Assembly (NCBI RefSeq): GCF_003201675.2
Contig: NZ_CP029287.2
Coordinates: 310,001-374,000 of the forward strand
Direction of reading: 5' to 3'
From: Metallosphaera hakonensis JCM 8857 = DSM 7519
GTDB taxonomy: Archaea > Thermoproteota > Thermoprotei_A > Sulfolobales > Sulfolobaceae
DNA length: 64,000 nucleotides
Part shown: positions 10,985 to 20,628 of the stretch, one piece after another
Numbering within the stretch: the first letter of the stretch is position 1
How the letters are laid out: every line of letters begins with the position of its first letter
The notes under the pieces: generated by a model
Seen by the model: the letters and a program-made list of their open reading frames with translations, nothing else
Database searches by the model: none
What the model was told of the DNA's origin: nothing
Program-made: the position numbers and the translations under genes

Positions 10985-12313
10985 ATGAATAATCCTCTAA
11001 AAGATTACGAGGAGAAAAAGCTAAACCTTTTTCACCTGAAGACTACCCTCCTGGCGGGAGCAGGGCAGATAGTTGACGGATACGATCTTACCGCTGCCGC
11101 CCTGATTCTCTCGATCGTGGAGGCGTCCTTCAAAGGATACGACCTGGTTCAGCTCTCCCTGATCTTCTTTCTAAGCATAGTATTGGGGAACATAGTAGGC
11201 GGAACCCTGTTCGGGTATCTCGCCAGGCATGGTAGGAAAAAGTTTTACGGAATAGATGCGTCCTTGATGGTCTTCGGGGCACTCCTTCAAGCATTCGTTA
11301 CCGATCCATACCAGTTAGCCGTGTTGAGATTCCTTCTAGGAGTTGGTATAGGAGCAGACTACGTTCTCTCCCCTCTCATTAACGCAGAGTATGCGAATAG
11401 AAAGGACAGGGGTAAGTTGTTGGCCATATCGGGAGGATTCATGTGGAACGTTGGAGCCCTTCTATCTGTTCTAGTTACCATATCCCTCTCAAACGTCTTG
11501 GCGAGCGACGTTCTGTGGAGAGTTGTTCTGGCATCTGGGGCCATACCGGCCATTGCCGTGATTTACGGAAGGAGGAAGTTCCCCGAGACCCCTCAGTACT
11601 TGGCATTCGTGAAGGGTCAGAAGGAGGAGCTAAAGGAGAAATACGACCTCAAGGTCGGGGACTTGCCCAGCCTTAAGAAAGTAGCGTGGGGAGCTATCCT
11701 CCCAACTCTCCTCCTCGCCTCAGTGACTTGGTACCTATTCGACGTTTCAGCGTATTCTGGAGTGTTCTTCGGACCCAGCGTGATCGCCAAGGACATAGGG
11801 ATGAACGGGTTAACCTTTGAACTCGTGATCCTGGGAGCTTTCGCAGTTCCCTGGAACATGGTTAGCGCTCTCTTGAACGATAAGCTAGGCAGGAGAACTC
11901 TTCAGGCTGTGGGATTCGCGGGAATGGGGTTGTTCACCCTCATATTCGCCTTACTCTTCGGAAAGACTGGCGCAATTGTGTCCCTACTCTTATATGGACT
12001 CAACACGGTCTTCTCTCAACTAGGGCCTGGCACGGTCGTGGGATTCTGGGGAGTCGAGCTCTTCCCTTCGGAGGTAAGGGGTTTGACTCAAGGGATAACG
12101 GTCATGGCGGGAAGATTAGGGGTAATGACGACGACTTTCCTGTTCCCGTACATAATTTCGACTCAGGGTATAGTGACCACAATGATCTTGTTAGCAGCTT
12201 TAGCCTTCGTAGCGTCTCTCGTAACGACCCGACTACCAGAGCCCAATCAAGTAAGCTTAGCCGAGAAGGAGTTGGAGATGAGGGGAACCCCCGACGTGTT
12301 AGAGGAAAAGTGA
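10985..12313 (+). CDS. MFS transporter, sugar/phosphate porter type
   Basis: A 442-residue permease. It has the QIVDGYDLTA first span, the GYLARHGRKKFYG loop, and the LGVGIGADYVLSP fifth-span motif seen in phosphate:H+ and sugar porters, plus PETPQYLAF before the central loop. It resembles the permease at 18309 (about the same layout: DGYDL, GVGIG.DY, WYLFD), so the two are paralogues. The start has a TATA box about 25 bp upstream. The C-terminal tail is charged and cytoplasmic. Substrate unknown. Confidence 0.85.
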   Translation: MNNPLKDYEEKKLNLFHLKTTLLAGAGQIVDGYDLTAAALILSIVEASFKGYDLVQLSLIFFLSIVLGNIVGGTLFGYLARHGRKKFYGIDASLMVFGALLQAFVTDPYQLAVLRFLLGVGIGADYVLSPLINAEYANRKDRGKLLAISGGFMWNVGALLSVLVTISLSNVLASDVLWRVVLASGAIPAIAVIYGRRKFPETPQYLAFVKGQKEELKEKYDLKVGDLPSLKKVAWGAILPTLLLASVTWYLFDVSAYSGVFFGPSVIAKDIGMNGLTFELVILGAFAVPWNMVSALLNDKLGRRTLQAVGFAGMGLFTLIFALLFGKTGAIVSLLLYGLNTVFSQLGPGTVVGFWGVELFPSEVRGLTQGITVMAGRLGVMTTTFLFPYIISTQGIVTTMILLAALAFVASLVTTRLPEPNQVSLAEKELEMRGTPDVLEEK

Positions 12314-12478
12314 GGATGGTCAGCAACTAAGGATCTTCGTAACAAGGGAGAGTTCAAGGTTCATAAGCCAGATAAAAGACCTGAAGACTTTTTCCCCCTC
12401 TTTCATCTCAATTATCTCATTCTATAATGATGTGAAATTATCTCTTGCGCTGAAGGCATCAATGATGCTCACTGACGA

Positions 12479-13822
12479 TTAGCTTGCCTTAACTCTTACA
12501 GCCCTCCTCATGAGAGAGGTGACTTGCTCAAGTTGTGTTGGATGGGGTTGACTCAACCTCGCCAAATCGTAACTTGTTAGTCTCTCTCCAACTGCCAGGG
12601 CAAGCTCGCCTATGAGCATATCAGCGTCCTCCCCCACAACCTGAGCTCCAAGTATCCTTTGGCTCCCCCTCTCCAGTACCACTTCCATCCAGCCCTCAGC
12701 GAAACCGTCTATCTGGGCCCTAGAATCTAGGGAAAGGTCATATCTCCTGGACTCTACGTCAAATCCCCTGGCCACGGCTTGTTCCTTCCACATCCCGACC
12801 CACGCCACTTGAGGAAGGGAGTAGACCGCGAAGGGAACAGCATTGTAGTCCATCTCCACCACCTCCCTGTTACCCTCCAAGATGTTTTGGGCTGTTACCC
12901 ATCCCTCCAGGACCGCCACGTGGAACAGCATGAATTTGCCGTTAACGTCTCCCGGAGCGTAAACATTTTCCACGGCTGTCTTCATTCCCGGAGTGGTCTC
13001 TATCTCTCCCCTCTTTCCTAGCGGTATTCCGATCGTAGAAGATGTGTTGGGTTTCCTTCCAATTGCTACCAAGACCTCATCAAAAGGTCCGTATTTCCCC
13101 TTCTCTGTGACCACTGCCTTACCTTCTGTTCCAACCTCGATCCCGGAACTCCTCTCCTTGACTATTTTAACATTCTGAGCAGTAAGTTCCTTCTCCAGTA
13201 GGTTTTGCACTTCCTGGGACACCTCCTTTAGAAGGTGGGTCGCGAAGAGCGTAACCTCAGAACCTAACCTGGAGAAGATCGAGGCCATCTCGACCCCTAT
13301 GTAACCTCCCCCAACTATGGCAAATTTCCTTGGAACTTCTCTAATCCTCGTGTCGGGCATGAGTAACTCGTGGGTCGTGATTCCTCCCTCATAGCCCTTG
13401 GGCCTCACGGGGTCAGCTCCAGTTGCGATCACTACGTACTTGGAGCTGAACACCTTTTCCCCGACTTTCACGTGATTTGGGTCCGTCATCACCCCCTGCT
13501 CTGGAATAAACGTGAGGTTCTCATGTTCCTTGATCTCTTGATCATGTTGGGCGAATCTCCTTCTCTGAACTTGATCCTTCCATTCCACAAGTTTTGGGAA
13601 AGAGATCTCACCCTTAAGGAAAGGGACTCTTCTGTGCAACTCCACGGAGTGGGCTCCATACCAGTAGGTCTTAGAGGGAACGCAACCCTCATATAGGCAG
13701 TTTCCTCCCAAGACCCCCTTGGGTTCTAACATCAGAACCTTCATCCCTCCCTTGGAGAGCTCGAAGGCAGTGGTATACCCTGCCCCTCCTCCACCTAACA
13801 CAATGACATCATAGTCAAACAT
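12479..13822 (-). CDS. FAD-dependent pyridine nucleotide-disulfide oxidoreductase, dihydrolipoamide dehydrogenase-like
   Basis: The protein has an N-terminal FAD-binding GGGGAG motif, a redox-active CLYEGC disulfide (GGNCLYEGCVPSKT), a central NAD(P)-binding GGGYIGVE, and a C-terminal dimerisation domain ending in HPTQLEQ. This is the layout of dihydrolipoamide dehydrogenase and mercuric reductase. The frame is open to 13867, but TTTTATA (about 13846-13852, minus strand) lies 27 bp before the ATG at 13822, which gives MFDYDVIVLGGG as start (447 residues). No lipoyl-dependent enzyme is nearby, so the electron acceptor is unknown. It may recycle a thiol or coenzyme A-type disulfide. Confidence 0.85.
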   Translation of the reverse strand: MFDYDVIVLGGGGAGYTTAFELSKGGMKVLMLEPKGVLGGNCLYEGCVPSKTYWYGAHSVELHRRVPFLKGEISFPKLVEWKDQVQRRRFAQHDQEIKEHENLTFIPEQGVMTDPNHVKVGEKVFSSKYVVIATGADPVRPKGYEGGITTHELLMPDTRIREVPRKFAIVGGGYIGVEMASIFSRLGSEVTLFATHLLKEVSQEVQNLLEKELTAQNVKIVKERSSGIEVGTEGKAVVTEKGKYGPFDEVLVAIGRKPNTSSTIGIPLGKRGEIETTPGMKTAVENVYAPGDVNGKFMLFHVAVLEGWVTAQNILEGNREVVEMDYNAVPFAVYSLPQVAWVGMWKEQAVARGFDVESRRYDLSLDSRAQIDGFAEGWMEVVLERGSQRILGAQVVGEDADMLIGELALAVGERLTSYDLARLSQPHPTQLEQVTSLMRRAVRVKAS

Positions 13823-13983
13823 GGACGTTAAATAAACTGAAACGTATAAAATCTTTTGTTTCCCCACTTCCTGATAAGTTCTCTAGGGATCGGGGGTGTT
13901 CTAGATGTTTATAGGGAATGCGAGCGCTTCGCTGATATCTTGTTTCAAAAACTCTTCATCTTGTTATTTCTCACTGCGTCAAC

Positions 13984-14868
13984 TCATTGGGATATTGGGA
14001 CCTTCTTCACAAACGTTCCCCTTCTCAAGTCCAGGAGAGCCTGGGTCAACTCTTCCTCAGTGTTCATTACTATGGGGCCATACCACGCTATGGGCTCGTT
14101 TATTGGTCTCCCTGAGAGGACTATAACGTGTGTTCCCTCTCCCGTGGATATCCTCACCTCGTCCCCGTCCTCGTAGATGGCCAGGCTTCCTTCCCTGAGA
14201 GTGACGTTATCCATTTTCGCGCTCCCCTCCAGAACGAAAGCTAGAACTGTGTATCCTCTCTTCGTCTTGGCCCTGAACTCCTTCTCTGGTTCCAACTTAA
14301 CTTCATAATAGGTTGGATCCACCGGACTGGTAACCTTCACTGGACCCTCGACCCCATCATATTCCCCAGTGATGATCTTCACCCTTCCACCGTCAATCTT
14401 CACTTCGGGTATGTCCCCCCTTCTAGCGTCCCTATATACTGGGTCGGTCATTTTCATACTCCTGGGGAGGTTTATCCAGAGCTGTAACCCCTTGTTCATG
14501 GTATTTAACACGGTCGCGTGGAGTACGTCCTCCTCGCCCAGAGGCTTGGGCATTTCCTGATGAAATATACCGCTCCCGCTTGTCATCCATTGGGCATCAC
14601 CTGGGTATAGTACTCCCTTTCCTCCCGTGCTGTCCTCATGCTCCACCTTCCCTTGTATTAGGTAGGTCAAGGTCTCTATTCCCCTGTGCGGATGCCAAGG
14701 AAATCCGGCGATGTAGTCCTCTACGTTATCTGATCCGAAGAAGTCAAGAAGGAGAAAGGGATCCGTCAAGGAGTACGTGTGAGGTCCCCCAAATACCCTA
14801 TAGAGCTTCACTCCAGCCCCGTCTCTCGTCTCCTTTCCCTCTAATATATAGGAAACTTTTCTCAACAT
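13984..14868 (-). CDS. Pirin family protein
   Basis: A bicupin of 294 residues. The N-terminal cupin shows the pirin metal ligands in FPWHPHRGIETLTY and GSGIFHQEMP. The C-terminal pirin domain includes REGSLAIYEDGDEV and ends with the conserved NEPIAWYGPIVMNTEEE segment. Pirins bind iron, and some act as quercetinases or redox sensors; the role here is not known. An AT-rich TATA-like CTTATTATC lies about 25 bp upstream. It is divergent from the DUF72 gene. Confidence 0.9.
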   Translation of the reverse strand: MLRKVSYILEGKETRDGAGVKLYRVFGGPHTYSLTDPFLLLDFFGSDNVEDYIAGFPWHPHRGIETLTYLIQGKVEHEDSTGGKGVLYPGDAQWMTSGSGIFHQEMPKPLGEEDVLHATVLNTMNKGLQLWINLPRSMKMTDPVYRDARRGDIPEVKIDGGRVKIITGEYDGVEGPVKVTSPVDPTYYEVKLEPEKEFRAKTKRGYTVLAFVLEGSAKMDNVTLREGSLAIYEDGDEVRISTGEGTHVIVLSGRPINEPIAWYGPIVMNTEEELTQALLDLRRGTFVKKVPISQ

Positions 14869-14949
14869 AGATTTACTTAGATAAGTAAAGATAATAAGCT
14901 TGTTTCAACTTGATCAAGTCTATTTTAGTGAGGGAGTTAAGTGAAACAC

Positions 14950-15612
14950 ATGGAAGTGTTTGTGGGTACTTCGGGGTGGACCTACCAGTGGAACCCTAAA
15001 AGGAGCTTGAGGTGGTACGTGGAGAACTCAGGTTTCAATGCCGTGGAACTCAACGCCAGTTTCTATCGCTTTCCCACGGAAAAGCAGGTTCAGAATTGGA
15101 GCAAGGTCAAGTTGAGATGGGCGGTGAAGGTTCACAGGATGATTACCCATGTGAAGAGATTGACTGACCTAGGGGTGTGGGAGAGGTTCAGGGAACTCTT
15201 TGAACCCTTGAACCCCGACTTCTTCCTCTTTCAAATGCCGCCGTCGTTCAAGTTCAGTGAGGATAACCTGAGAAGAGTTAAGGAGTTTGCCTCAAACGTG
15301 GGAGAGAGGATGGCCATAGAGTTCAGAGATCCCCAATGGTACACCGAAGACCTGGGTTTGGATGTGACCGTGGTCTCCATAGATTCCCCTATCGGGGTAT
15401 ACATGGTGAACACCTCTGGGACGGTTTACATGAGGTTCCACGGAAGAAATCAATGGTATTTCTATAGGTATGAATCCAAGGAATTACAGGAGGTCGCGGA
15501 GAGGATATTGAACTTGTCCCCTAAACCTGAAAGGGTATACATGTTCTTCAATAACGACTTGTGGATGTTGGACAACGGGAGGGAGATGATGTCTCTCCTG
15601 ACCAAAGCTTGA
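14950..15612 (+). CDS. DUF72 (YecE-like) protein
   Basis: The N terminus (VFVGTSGWTYQWN) and the internal NASFYRFPTEKQ, FLFQMPPSFK, AIEFRDPQWY and YMRFHGRN segments are diagnostic of the DUF72 family, a TIM-barrel-like protein of unknown function. GTG at 14941 is a possible start. The ATG at 14950 lies about 27 bp from TATTTTAG (14919-14926) and is preferred. It has 220 residues, slightly short of the typical length, but the C-terminal FNNDLWMLDNG stretch is present. Confidence 0.88.
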   Translation: MEVFVGTSGWTYQWNPKRSLRWYVENSGFNAVELNASFYRFPTEKQVQNWSKVKLRWAVKVHRMITHVKRLTDLGVWERFRELFEPLNPDFFLFQMPPSFKFSEDNLRRVKEFASNVGERMAIEFRDPQWYTEDLGLDVTVVSIDSPIGVYMVNTSGTVYMRFHGRNQWYFYRYESKELQEVAERILNLSPKPERVYMFFNNDLWMLDNGREMMSLLTKA

Positions 15613-15906
15613 CTTCTGAGATGGTATTGAGACGGCACGAAAGCGATGAGATTCCTTGTGTCGATGTCATGAATCGATGTTCGTTGAGCATCATGTCAAC
15701 TAGCCCCCAAGGATTCCGATAGCAATGGTTTCGTTGATGTCACCCTGAATATCCTTGTCCCTATCCTGAGCTTGTCAAGAATACCTAAGAACATGGCTAG
15801 GACTTTCATATCTTAGTGTATAAGAGATCGTTTTCAGGTTACCATCATGGCTCGTGGCCCGTTATCTTTGTAGTCCATTAATTCATGTTAATGGAGATGG
15901 AAATCC
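15613..15906. other. Intergenic region
   Basis: No supported gene. Near 15816-15845 a stretch (GTGTATAAGAGATCG then TTTTCAGGTTACC) resembles half of the adjacent 72-bp hairpin element and could be a decayed fifth copy. Confidence 0.35.
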
Positions 15907-15978
15907 GAGGCTTCCATGTATAGATGTGTAAGAAACGTCATTTCCAGGTAAAACACACAACTATACCCGGTAGCCCCT
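15907..15978 (+). mobile_element. 72-bp hairpin MITE, copy A
   Basis: Matches the copies at 42011-42082 (inverted), 58563-58633 (inverted) and 63160-63231. Ends GAGGCTTCC and GGTAGCCCC are near-inverted repeats, and an inner pair TATAGATGTGT/ACACAACTATA extends the stem. Flanking GGAAATCC (15899-15906) and GGGAATCC (15979-15986) match at 7 of 8 bases, an ageing target duplication. It carries no coding capacity. Confidence 0.7.
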
Positions 15979-16193
15979 GGGAATCCTACGTCTAAACCTT
16001 AACATTGAAGAATAGACGTTGGAGTGGAAATAATCTTAGGAATATGCTAAGAACATAGAGTTCATCGACTACGCCTTCCTTTGGTTACTCGAGACCTGAT
16101 CTCAAGCCCTCCTGATGTTAACTAAGTCGTAAAAGGTAGCCAGATGTATTTGGAGTGTACCGGCTATAATCAAAACTCTCTCATAATCATTTT

Positions 16194-16288
16194 TATACTT
16201 TCTGAGACCTTAAAGGGCAACATGGCCTTCTCTGGTACATTGAGTAGCTTTGGACGCCACATTGCGCTTTAGACTATGATTAAGTATA
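16194..16288 (+). mobile_element. 95-bp inverted-repeat element, copy A
   Basis: Begins TATACTT and ends AAGTATA, with inner similarity (GACCTTAAAG / CTTTAGACTATG) that forms imperfect terminal repeats. The core GAGTAGCTTTGGACGCCAC is shared with 35051-35145 (inverted) and 58819-58913. All three copies are 95 bp. It lies 7 bases from the end of a PaREP1 gene fragment. Confidence 0.65.
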
Positions 16289-16295
16289 ACCTGAT

Positions 16296-16511
16296 TTAAA
16301 CCCCTTTTTCCTTGTTTACGACAAACTTCTCAATGGCTCTAAGGAGTCTTTCCAAGTCAATTTTCATGAACTCTATTGAGGAATAGCGACTTAATTCGCC
16401 TGTTTTGTCTAAACCGTTATACTGGAACTCATGTAGCTTGACCGCGATATCGGTGAAAGCCTCTATGTCGTTTCCCAACAGGCCATCCAATATTTGGGAT
16501 ACGCTACTCAC
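16296..16511 (-). pseudogene. PaREP1/HEPN-like gene fragment
   Basis: The 71 codons match only the C-terminal part of the PaREP1 protein at 30876: DIAVKLHEFQYNGLDK here against EIALDLHDFQYNGFDR there, followed by a similar SRYSSIEF helix. The N-terminal helices that make up half the family are missing. The GTG start at 16511 lies about 22 bp from ATATTTATC (16529-16537), read in reverse, so the fragment could still be expressed. It is probably a remnant. Confidence 0.6.
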
Positions 16512-16560
16512 CCTATCTATCTAGACAAGATATTTATCTAACTATTCATTGAATATACAT

Positions 16561-17271
16561 ATGAATGAAGAGACAGTAATTAAGTTCTTAGACCTGGACG
16601 TTGACGATAGAATGACAAAGACTAACCTAGAGTTAGCTTTGAGTAAACACAGTAACTTAAAGTTTCGAATTGCTCATATAAACTATGTAGTGGATAGGTT
16701 CCATTTACTTACCGCGACCCAACAATTAAGAGCTCTGGATTACCTAATATACGTGGCACAGAAGATTGATACGGAACCTTACAAACTTTACAACAAATTA
16801 AAAGTTAAAGGTGATGACTCAGTAATTTACTCTATCACCCTTGTCTCCATATATTTTTGGGATTTAGTCCTTAGTATAGATTATTTTAATCCACGAAAAT
16901 ATAATCTACTTTATAGGATTTTTAGAAAATTAGGACACAAATTACCAGGGATTGATCCCATTGAAAGGTTTTTGAAGATGGAGATAGAAGAGGTGGGGTT
17001 CAATAATGCCCATTTGGAGCTCTTATTACTACTAGATTTCATAGCAAGGTTGAGAACCAAGGGCTACAGTGCAGATTTGAAAGCAACATATATGGGTTTA
17101 ATCATTGATAGTAATGCGCCTCCCGATATTCAGAGGGAAATTAAAGTCGAGATGATTGAAGATTATGAAAGACTATATAAAACTGACATAAGGAGTTTTG
17201 TTGAGCCGATATATGGTATGATTATGTCTCTGAAAGATTTTGAGAGTTACACCCACAAAATATTAGGGTAA
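16561..17271 (+). CDS. Hypothetical protein, helical
   Basis: Not recognised. It has 236 residues, mostly helical, with no clear signal peptide or metal motif and with hydrophobic but not membrane-like stretches (IARLRTKGY, LLLLLDFI). The frame opens at TTG 16549, but ATG 16561 lies 28 bp from ATATTTATC at 16529-16537, so it is preferred. It is A+T-richer than the surrounding metabolic genes, suggesting acquired DNA. A decayed copy of its promoter and first codons lies at about 18000-18095. The gene runs convergently into the next gene and overlaps it by 9 bases. Confidence 0.6.
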   Translation: MNEETVIKFLDLDVDDRMTKTNLELALSKHSNLKFRIAHINYVVDRFHLLTATQQLRALDYLIYVAQKIDTEPYKLYNKLKVKGDDSVIYSITLVSIYFWDLVLSIDYFNPRKYNLLYRIFRKLGHKLPGIDPIERFLKMEIEEVGFNNAHLELLLLLDFIARLRTKGYSADLKATYMGLIIDSNAPPDIQREIKVEMIEDYERLYKTDIRSFVEPIYGMIMSLKDFESYTHKILG

Positions 17272-17742
17272 TAGTCTCCATAAGAACTCCAACCACCTCT
17301 CAGCCTCAGCAAGTACTTTTACAAGCTCCTCTCTAGATAATTCATGAGGTATACTTGCGCCACTAACAACCATTTCCCCTTCAAAAACTCTTATTCTATG
17401 AAAATTATGAGCCATCAATTCCTCCTTAAACCCTCCAAAATGGTCTGATAGCGTTCTATATAACAATAGAAGTCGCATGAACTTAACGAAATCATTGGCC
17501 TCATACGAAGAAACTTTCCCATTATTCTCTAGCATCGATCTTAACATATTGATGAATCTAGTTTCGCTAAGTCCATTATAAACCCCGTTTTGATTCCTGA
17601 ATACTTGGTCTTTGTGATCAGGAAATTTACGTGTAATAAAAAGGGCGATCTCAAAGAATAGTGAGCTCATATATCGCCTGATGGTAACGGGATCCTGAGC
17701 CCTATCATAGCAAAGGTTTACCAATCTCCATATAAGCTCCAT
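17263..17742 (-). CDS. Hypothetical protein, helical
   Basis: Not recognised. It has 159 residues, rich in helix-forming and charged residues (FFEIALFITRKFPDHKD, AEAERWLEFLWRLLP). There is no signal peptide, membrane span or Cys cluster. It overlaps the 3' end of the gene at 16561 on the opposite strand by 9 bases. Both are A+T-rich and may have arrived together. Confidence 0.5.
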   Translation of the reverse strand: MELIWRLVNLCYDRAQDPVTIRRYMSSLFFEIALFITRKFPDHKDQVFRNQNGVYNGLSETRFINMLRSMLENNGKVSSYEANDFVKFMRLLLLYRTLSDHFGGFKEELMAHNFHRIRVFEGEMVVSGASIPHELSREELVKVLAEAERWLEFLWRLLP

Positions 17743-18308
17743 GTGCAGCCAAGAATATCATCCCCTAAAAAGTTAAGGGCCTAGGTTATATTGATAAAAA
17801 CGTCACAATTTAGAGTTAATCTAGTATCGTCATGAGTTATAACAGTCTAGGACATTACTCCACTCTCTTGCTTTTTCCGCCGTCCTAAACCTAGTGTATT
17901 TCCTCAATCTGGTTTTGAGTAAACAATTTGAGGTAGCGAGAGGTCTAAATTATCTAGATAGAGGGTTAATTCGTGACTTTTTATCGATTGTGATTATAGA
18001 CAAGTTAATATACTCGTAGTCTTGCATAATGAATTAAGAGACTCCATTGACGTTCCTGGACCTGCGTGTTGACGATAGAATGATAAAGGTGGACCATATC
18101 GGCGTCATAGATGATAAAGAAGTAATTTCTATGTTATACTAATATTCTCAGATATTACCTTGTAGGCTATTTCAAAGAACTCCACCAAATGAGTTCAGAT
18201 TTTTAGAGTAATCTATTAAAAATTGCGAATACAATGAAAATATTAAAGTTAGATTTAAGTCGCCTTTCCCCTGAAAAGAATTTAAGGTTGGTCCCCTAAC
18301 TTCATTCC
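17743..18308. other. Intergenic region with decayed gene copy
   Basis: Bases about 18000-18095 repeat the promoter and 5' end of the gene at 16561. AGACAAG, an ATGAA start and GTTGACGATAGAATGA are all retained in order, but the second to third codon is a TAA and similarity fades after 18095. TTTAAGG near 18279-18287 is the likely TATA box of the next gene. Nothing else is seen. Confidence 0.5.
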
Positions 18309-19577
18309 ATGGTCTACGATCCTCCGGGAAAAGTTAAGTCGTTTCTCGTGTCCTCGGCCGGATTTCTTCTAGATGGTTACGATCTCTCGGTGATATCCTT
18401 CGCCATATTGTTTATCCCACGGGAACTGGGATTGAACTCGATTCAGGTGGGTCTCGTGAGTTCGGCCTCCCTCATGGGCATGATATTGGGCTCAGTTGTA
18501 TTGGGCCTCCTCTCAGATAGGATGGGAAGGAGGAAACTCATGGGATTGGACCTGATGATATTTACCGTTTTCGCTGTAACTTCTGCCTTGTCTCAGAACT
18601 TCCTGGAACTCTTCCTATCAAGGCTTCTCCTTGGAGTTGGAATCGGGGGTGACTATCCCCTCAGTAGCTCCCTGATGTCGGAGTATTCCCCCGCCAAGTC
18701 TAGGGGAAGGTATCTCGTTGGTGCTGTGTCCATGTACTGGATTGGCACGCTCCTATCAGCAGTAGTTAACCTCTTCCTTCTCCCCCTAGGTGGGGACTTC
18801 TGGAGGTTCTCCTTTGCCCTAGGTGCAATCCTGTCGGTGCCCGTGATTGTTGCGAGGCTCACCTTACCAGAATCCCCTAGATGGCTAATAAGTAAAGGCA
18901 GACTCAGAGGGGACGGAATTCCAGCTCAGGAGGACGAGAACAAGGGAGTTAAGGGGCTTTCGGACCTCTTCGGAAGGAGATTGCTCCCCTTTTTACTCTG
19001 GGTATCAGCGGTCTGGTTCCTGTTCGACGTGGCCTCTTACGGAATTGGACTGTATTACCCCGCTATCTTCAAGGAGTTCGCCCTCCCCTCAAACTACGAG
19101 GTAATATACGCTACCATGGTGATAGCGCTGGGCGCGATAGCCGGTTACATAATAGCTGAGTTCGCTGTGGACTCGCTGGGGAGGAGAGCTGTACTACTCT
19201 CCGGTCTGGGGGCAATGAGCCTCCTCCTGGGAATAGGGGGAGTCCTGAAGCTCACCGGGATACTCCTGGTCCCCTACTTCGCGGTCTTCGTTGCCATGGA
19301 ACAGTGGGCAGGGGCTGTAACCCTCTTCTATCCTACGGAAATATTTCCGACCCCCGTGAGGTCCTCAGCCCAGGGATTCGCCACTGCAGTAAGTAGGATT
19401 GGAGCAGTACTTGGAGTAGTTGCTTTCCCAAGTATGGTCAAGGCCCTTGGGTTTTCTCACTCCCTGATCCTGTTCGCTGTGACCTCTGCAATAGCGTTCC
19501 TCATGTCCCTCTTCCTAAGGGAGACCAAGAGGAGAGAACTCGAGGAGATCTCGCTTGGCCTGAGGGAGAGGAGCTGA
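18309..19577 (+). CDS. MFS transporter, sugar/phosphate porter type
   Basis: A 422-residue permease with 12 spans, [10 protein letters not shown] in span 1, the loop [23 protein letters not shown] in span 5 and [11 protein letters not shown] before the central loop. It is a paralogue of the permease at 10985. AATTTAAGG lies 26 bp before the ATG, so it is leaderless. The next gene follows after 16 bases on the same strand, so the two are probably co-transcribed. Substrate unknown. Confidence 0.87.
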   Translation: MVYDPPGKVKSFLVSSAGFLLDGYDLSVISFAILFIPRELGLNSIQVGLVSSASLMGMILGSVVLGLLSDRMGRRKLMGLDLMIFTVFAVTSALSQNFLELFLSRLLLGVGIGGDYPLSSSLMSEYSPAKSRGRYLVGAVSMYWIGTLLSAVVNLFLLPLGGDFWRFSFALGAILSVPVIVARLTLPESPRWLISKGRLRGDGIPAQEDENKGVKGLSDLFGRRLLPFLLWVSAVWFLFDVASYGIGLYYPAIFKEFALPSNYEVIYATMVIALGAIAGYIIAEFAVDSLGRRAVLLSGLGAMSLLLGIGGVLKLTGILLVPYFAVFVAMEQWAGAVTLFYPTEIFPTPVRSSAQGFATAVSRIGAVLGVVAFPSMVKALGFSHSLILFAVTSAIAFLMSLFLRETKRRELEEISLGLRERS

Positions 19578-19593
19578 TCCTTAGGGTGTCACC

Positions 19594-20304
19594 ATGGAGA
19601 AGCAGGAGATAAGGGAGCTGATCTGGAAAAAACTGGAGGATGAGGGAATAGCTTCCTTTCCAAGGCCTGTTCACGGTAGAATTCCCAACTTCAAGGGTTC
19701 GGAAAGGGCCGCAGTGGTCCTATCGGGATTGAAGGAATTTAAGGTGGCGAAGCTGATCAAGGTTAACCCTGACGCTCCCCAAAGGAAGGTCAGGGAACTG
19801 GCCCTGAGGTCAGGGAAGACGGTGTTAGTTCCTACCCCCAGGTTGAGGGGAGAGTTCTTCCTGCTTGATCCGTCGAGAGTGGATCCTGCCGAGGCCTCCT
19901 CGATATCCGGGTTCACAAGGCTAGGGGAGAGGGTGGATATATACAACGTGGAGAGGGTGGACCTGATTGTCGTTGGCTCAGTTGCCGTAACCAGGAGAGG
20001 AGAGAGGGTGGGGAAGGGTGAGGGTTACAGCGAACTGGAGTACGCAATGCTTAGGGAACTGGGTAAGATAGATGCCTCGACTCCGGTGATCACCACGGTT
20101 CACCCGGTTCAGATCGTGGAAGAAATACCAACCATGCCCTACGACGTTTCCGTTGACGTGATAGTTTCTCCCGAGGAAGTGATCAGGACCGGAGGGGGAC
20201 ATAAGCCCGAGGGACTCCTTCTGGAGTTCTTGACTCGGGAGAAGATTGAAGAAACCCCTTTCCTGAAGGAGTTTCTAATAAGGTTTCACCGGAAACAACA
20301 GTGA
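19594..20304 (+). CDS. 5-formyltetrahydrofolate cyclo-ligase family protein
   Basis: The family converts 5-formyl-THF to methenyl-THF with ATP. Visible features: the N-terminal helix [10 protein letters not shown]-like start, [29 protein letters not shown], and the [16 protein letters not shown] metal/ATP-binding segment. These fit the archaeal branch, whose members may act on modified folates; Sulfolobales use sulfopterin-type carriers. It has 236 residues and is second in an apparent operon with the MFS gene at 18309. GGTGT before the ATG may serve as weak ribosome site. Confidence 0.85.
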   Translation: MEKQEIRELIWKKLEDEGIASFPRPVHGRIPNFKGSERAAVVLSGLKEFKVAKLIKVNPDAPQRKVRELALRSGKTVLVPTPRLRGEFFLLDPSRVDPAEASSISGFTRLGERVDIYNVERVDLIVVGSVAVTRRGERVGKGEGYSELEYAMLRELGKIDASTPVITTVHPVQIVEEIPTMPYDVSVDVIVSPEEVIRTGGGHKPEGLLLEFLTREKIEETPFLKEFLIRFHRKQQ

Positions 20305-20628
20305 TGAGAGATTTTTAGGCAGAGATATATGATCCCTTCACTTTTCTTTAGTTACCCTGGATGAATTTCATATCTGAGGGAATGTCTCTACACCCTTCGG
20401 TGTAAGTGGAGTGAGAGTTACCCTAGTGTTTCTGATAAGTTCTTAGCTAATGACCAGAGGTGCTTATGGTAAATATTTGTTGGAAATACTACCTTAGGAG
20501 GCGGGGAAGCTCATCCTGACTCCTCAGGAAAGTCTAAGCCATTTGACTACAGTCATGAACCGCGAGGGCTCTAGTGGGACTTCCCCCTAAACTTAATATG
20601 GGATTTTTTACTTTTTCTATGGATTACG
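20305..20628. other. Intergenic region with short dispersed repeat
   Basis: No gene. TTTCTGATAAGTTCTTAGC begins a 28-base stretch (20429-20456) that recurs inverted at 58689-58716 with 25 matches. The TATA-like TTTTTTAC near 20600 belongs to the next gene. Confidence 0.4.

Noticed and set aside
12426-12476. Possible C/D box RNA (ATGATG...CTGA...ATGATG...CTGA)
   Set aside because: The second box pair is separated by only a few bases, too short for a guide, and the C boxes lack the final A.
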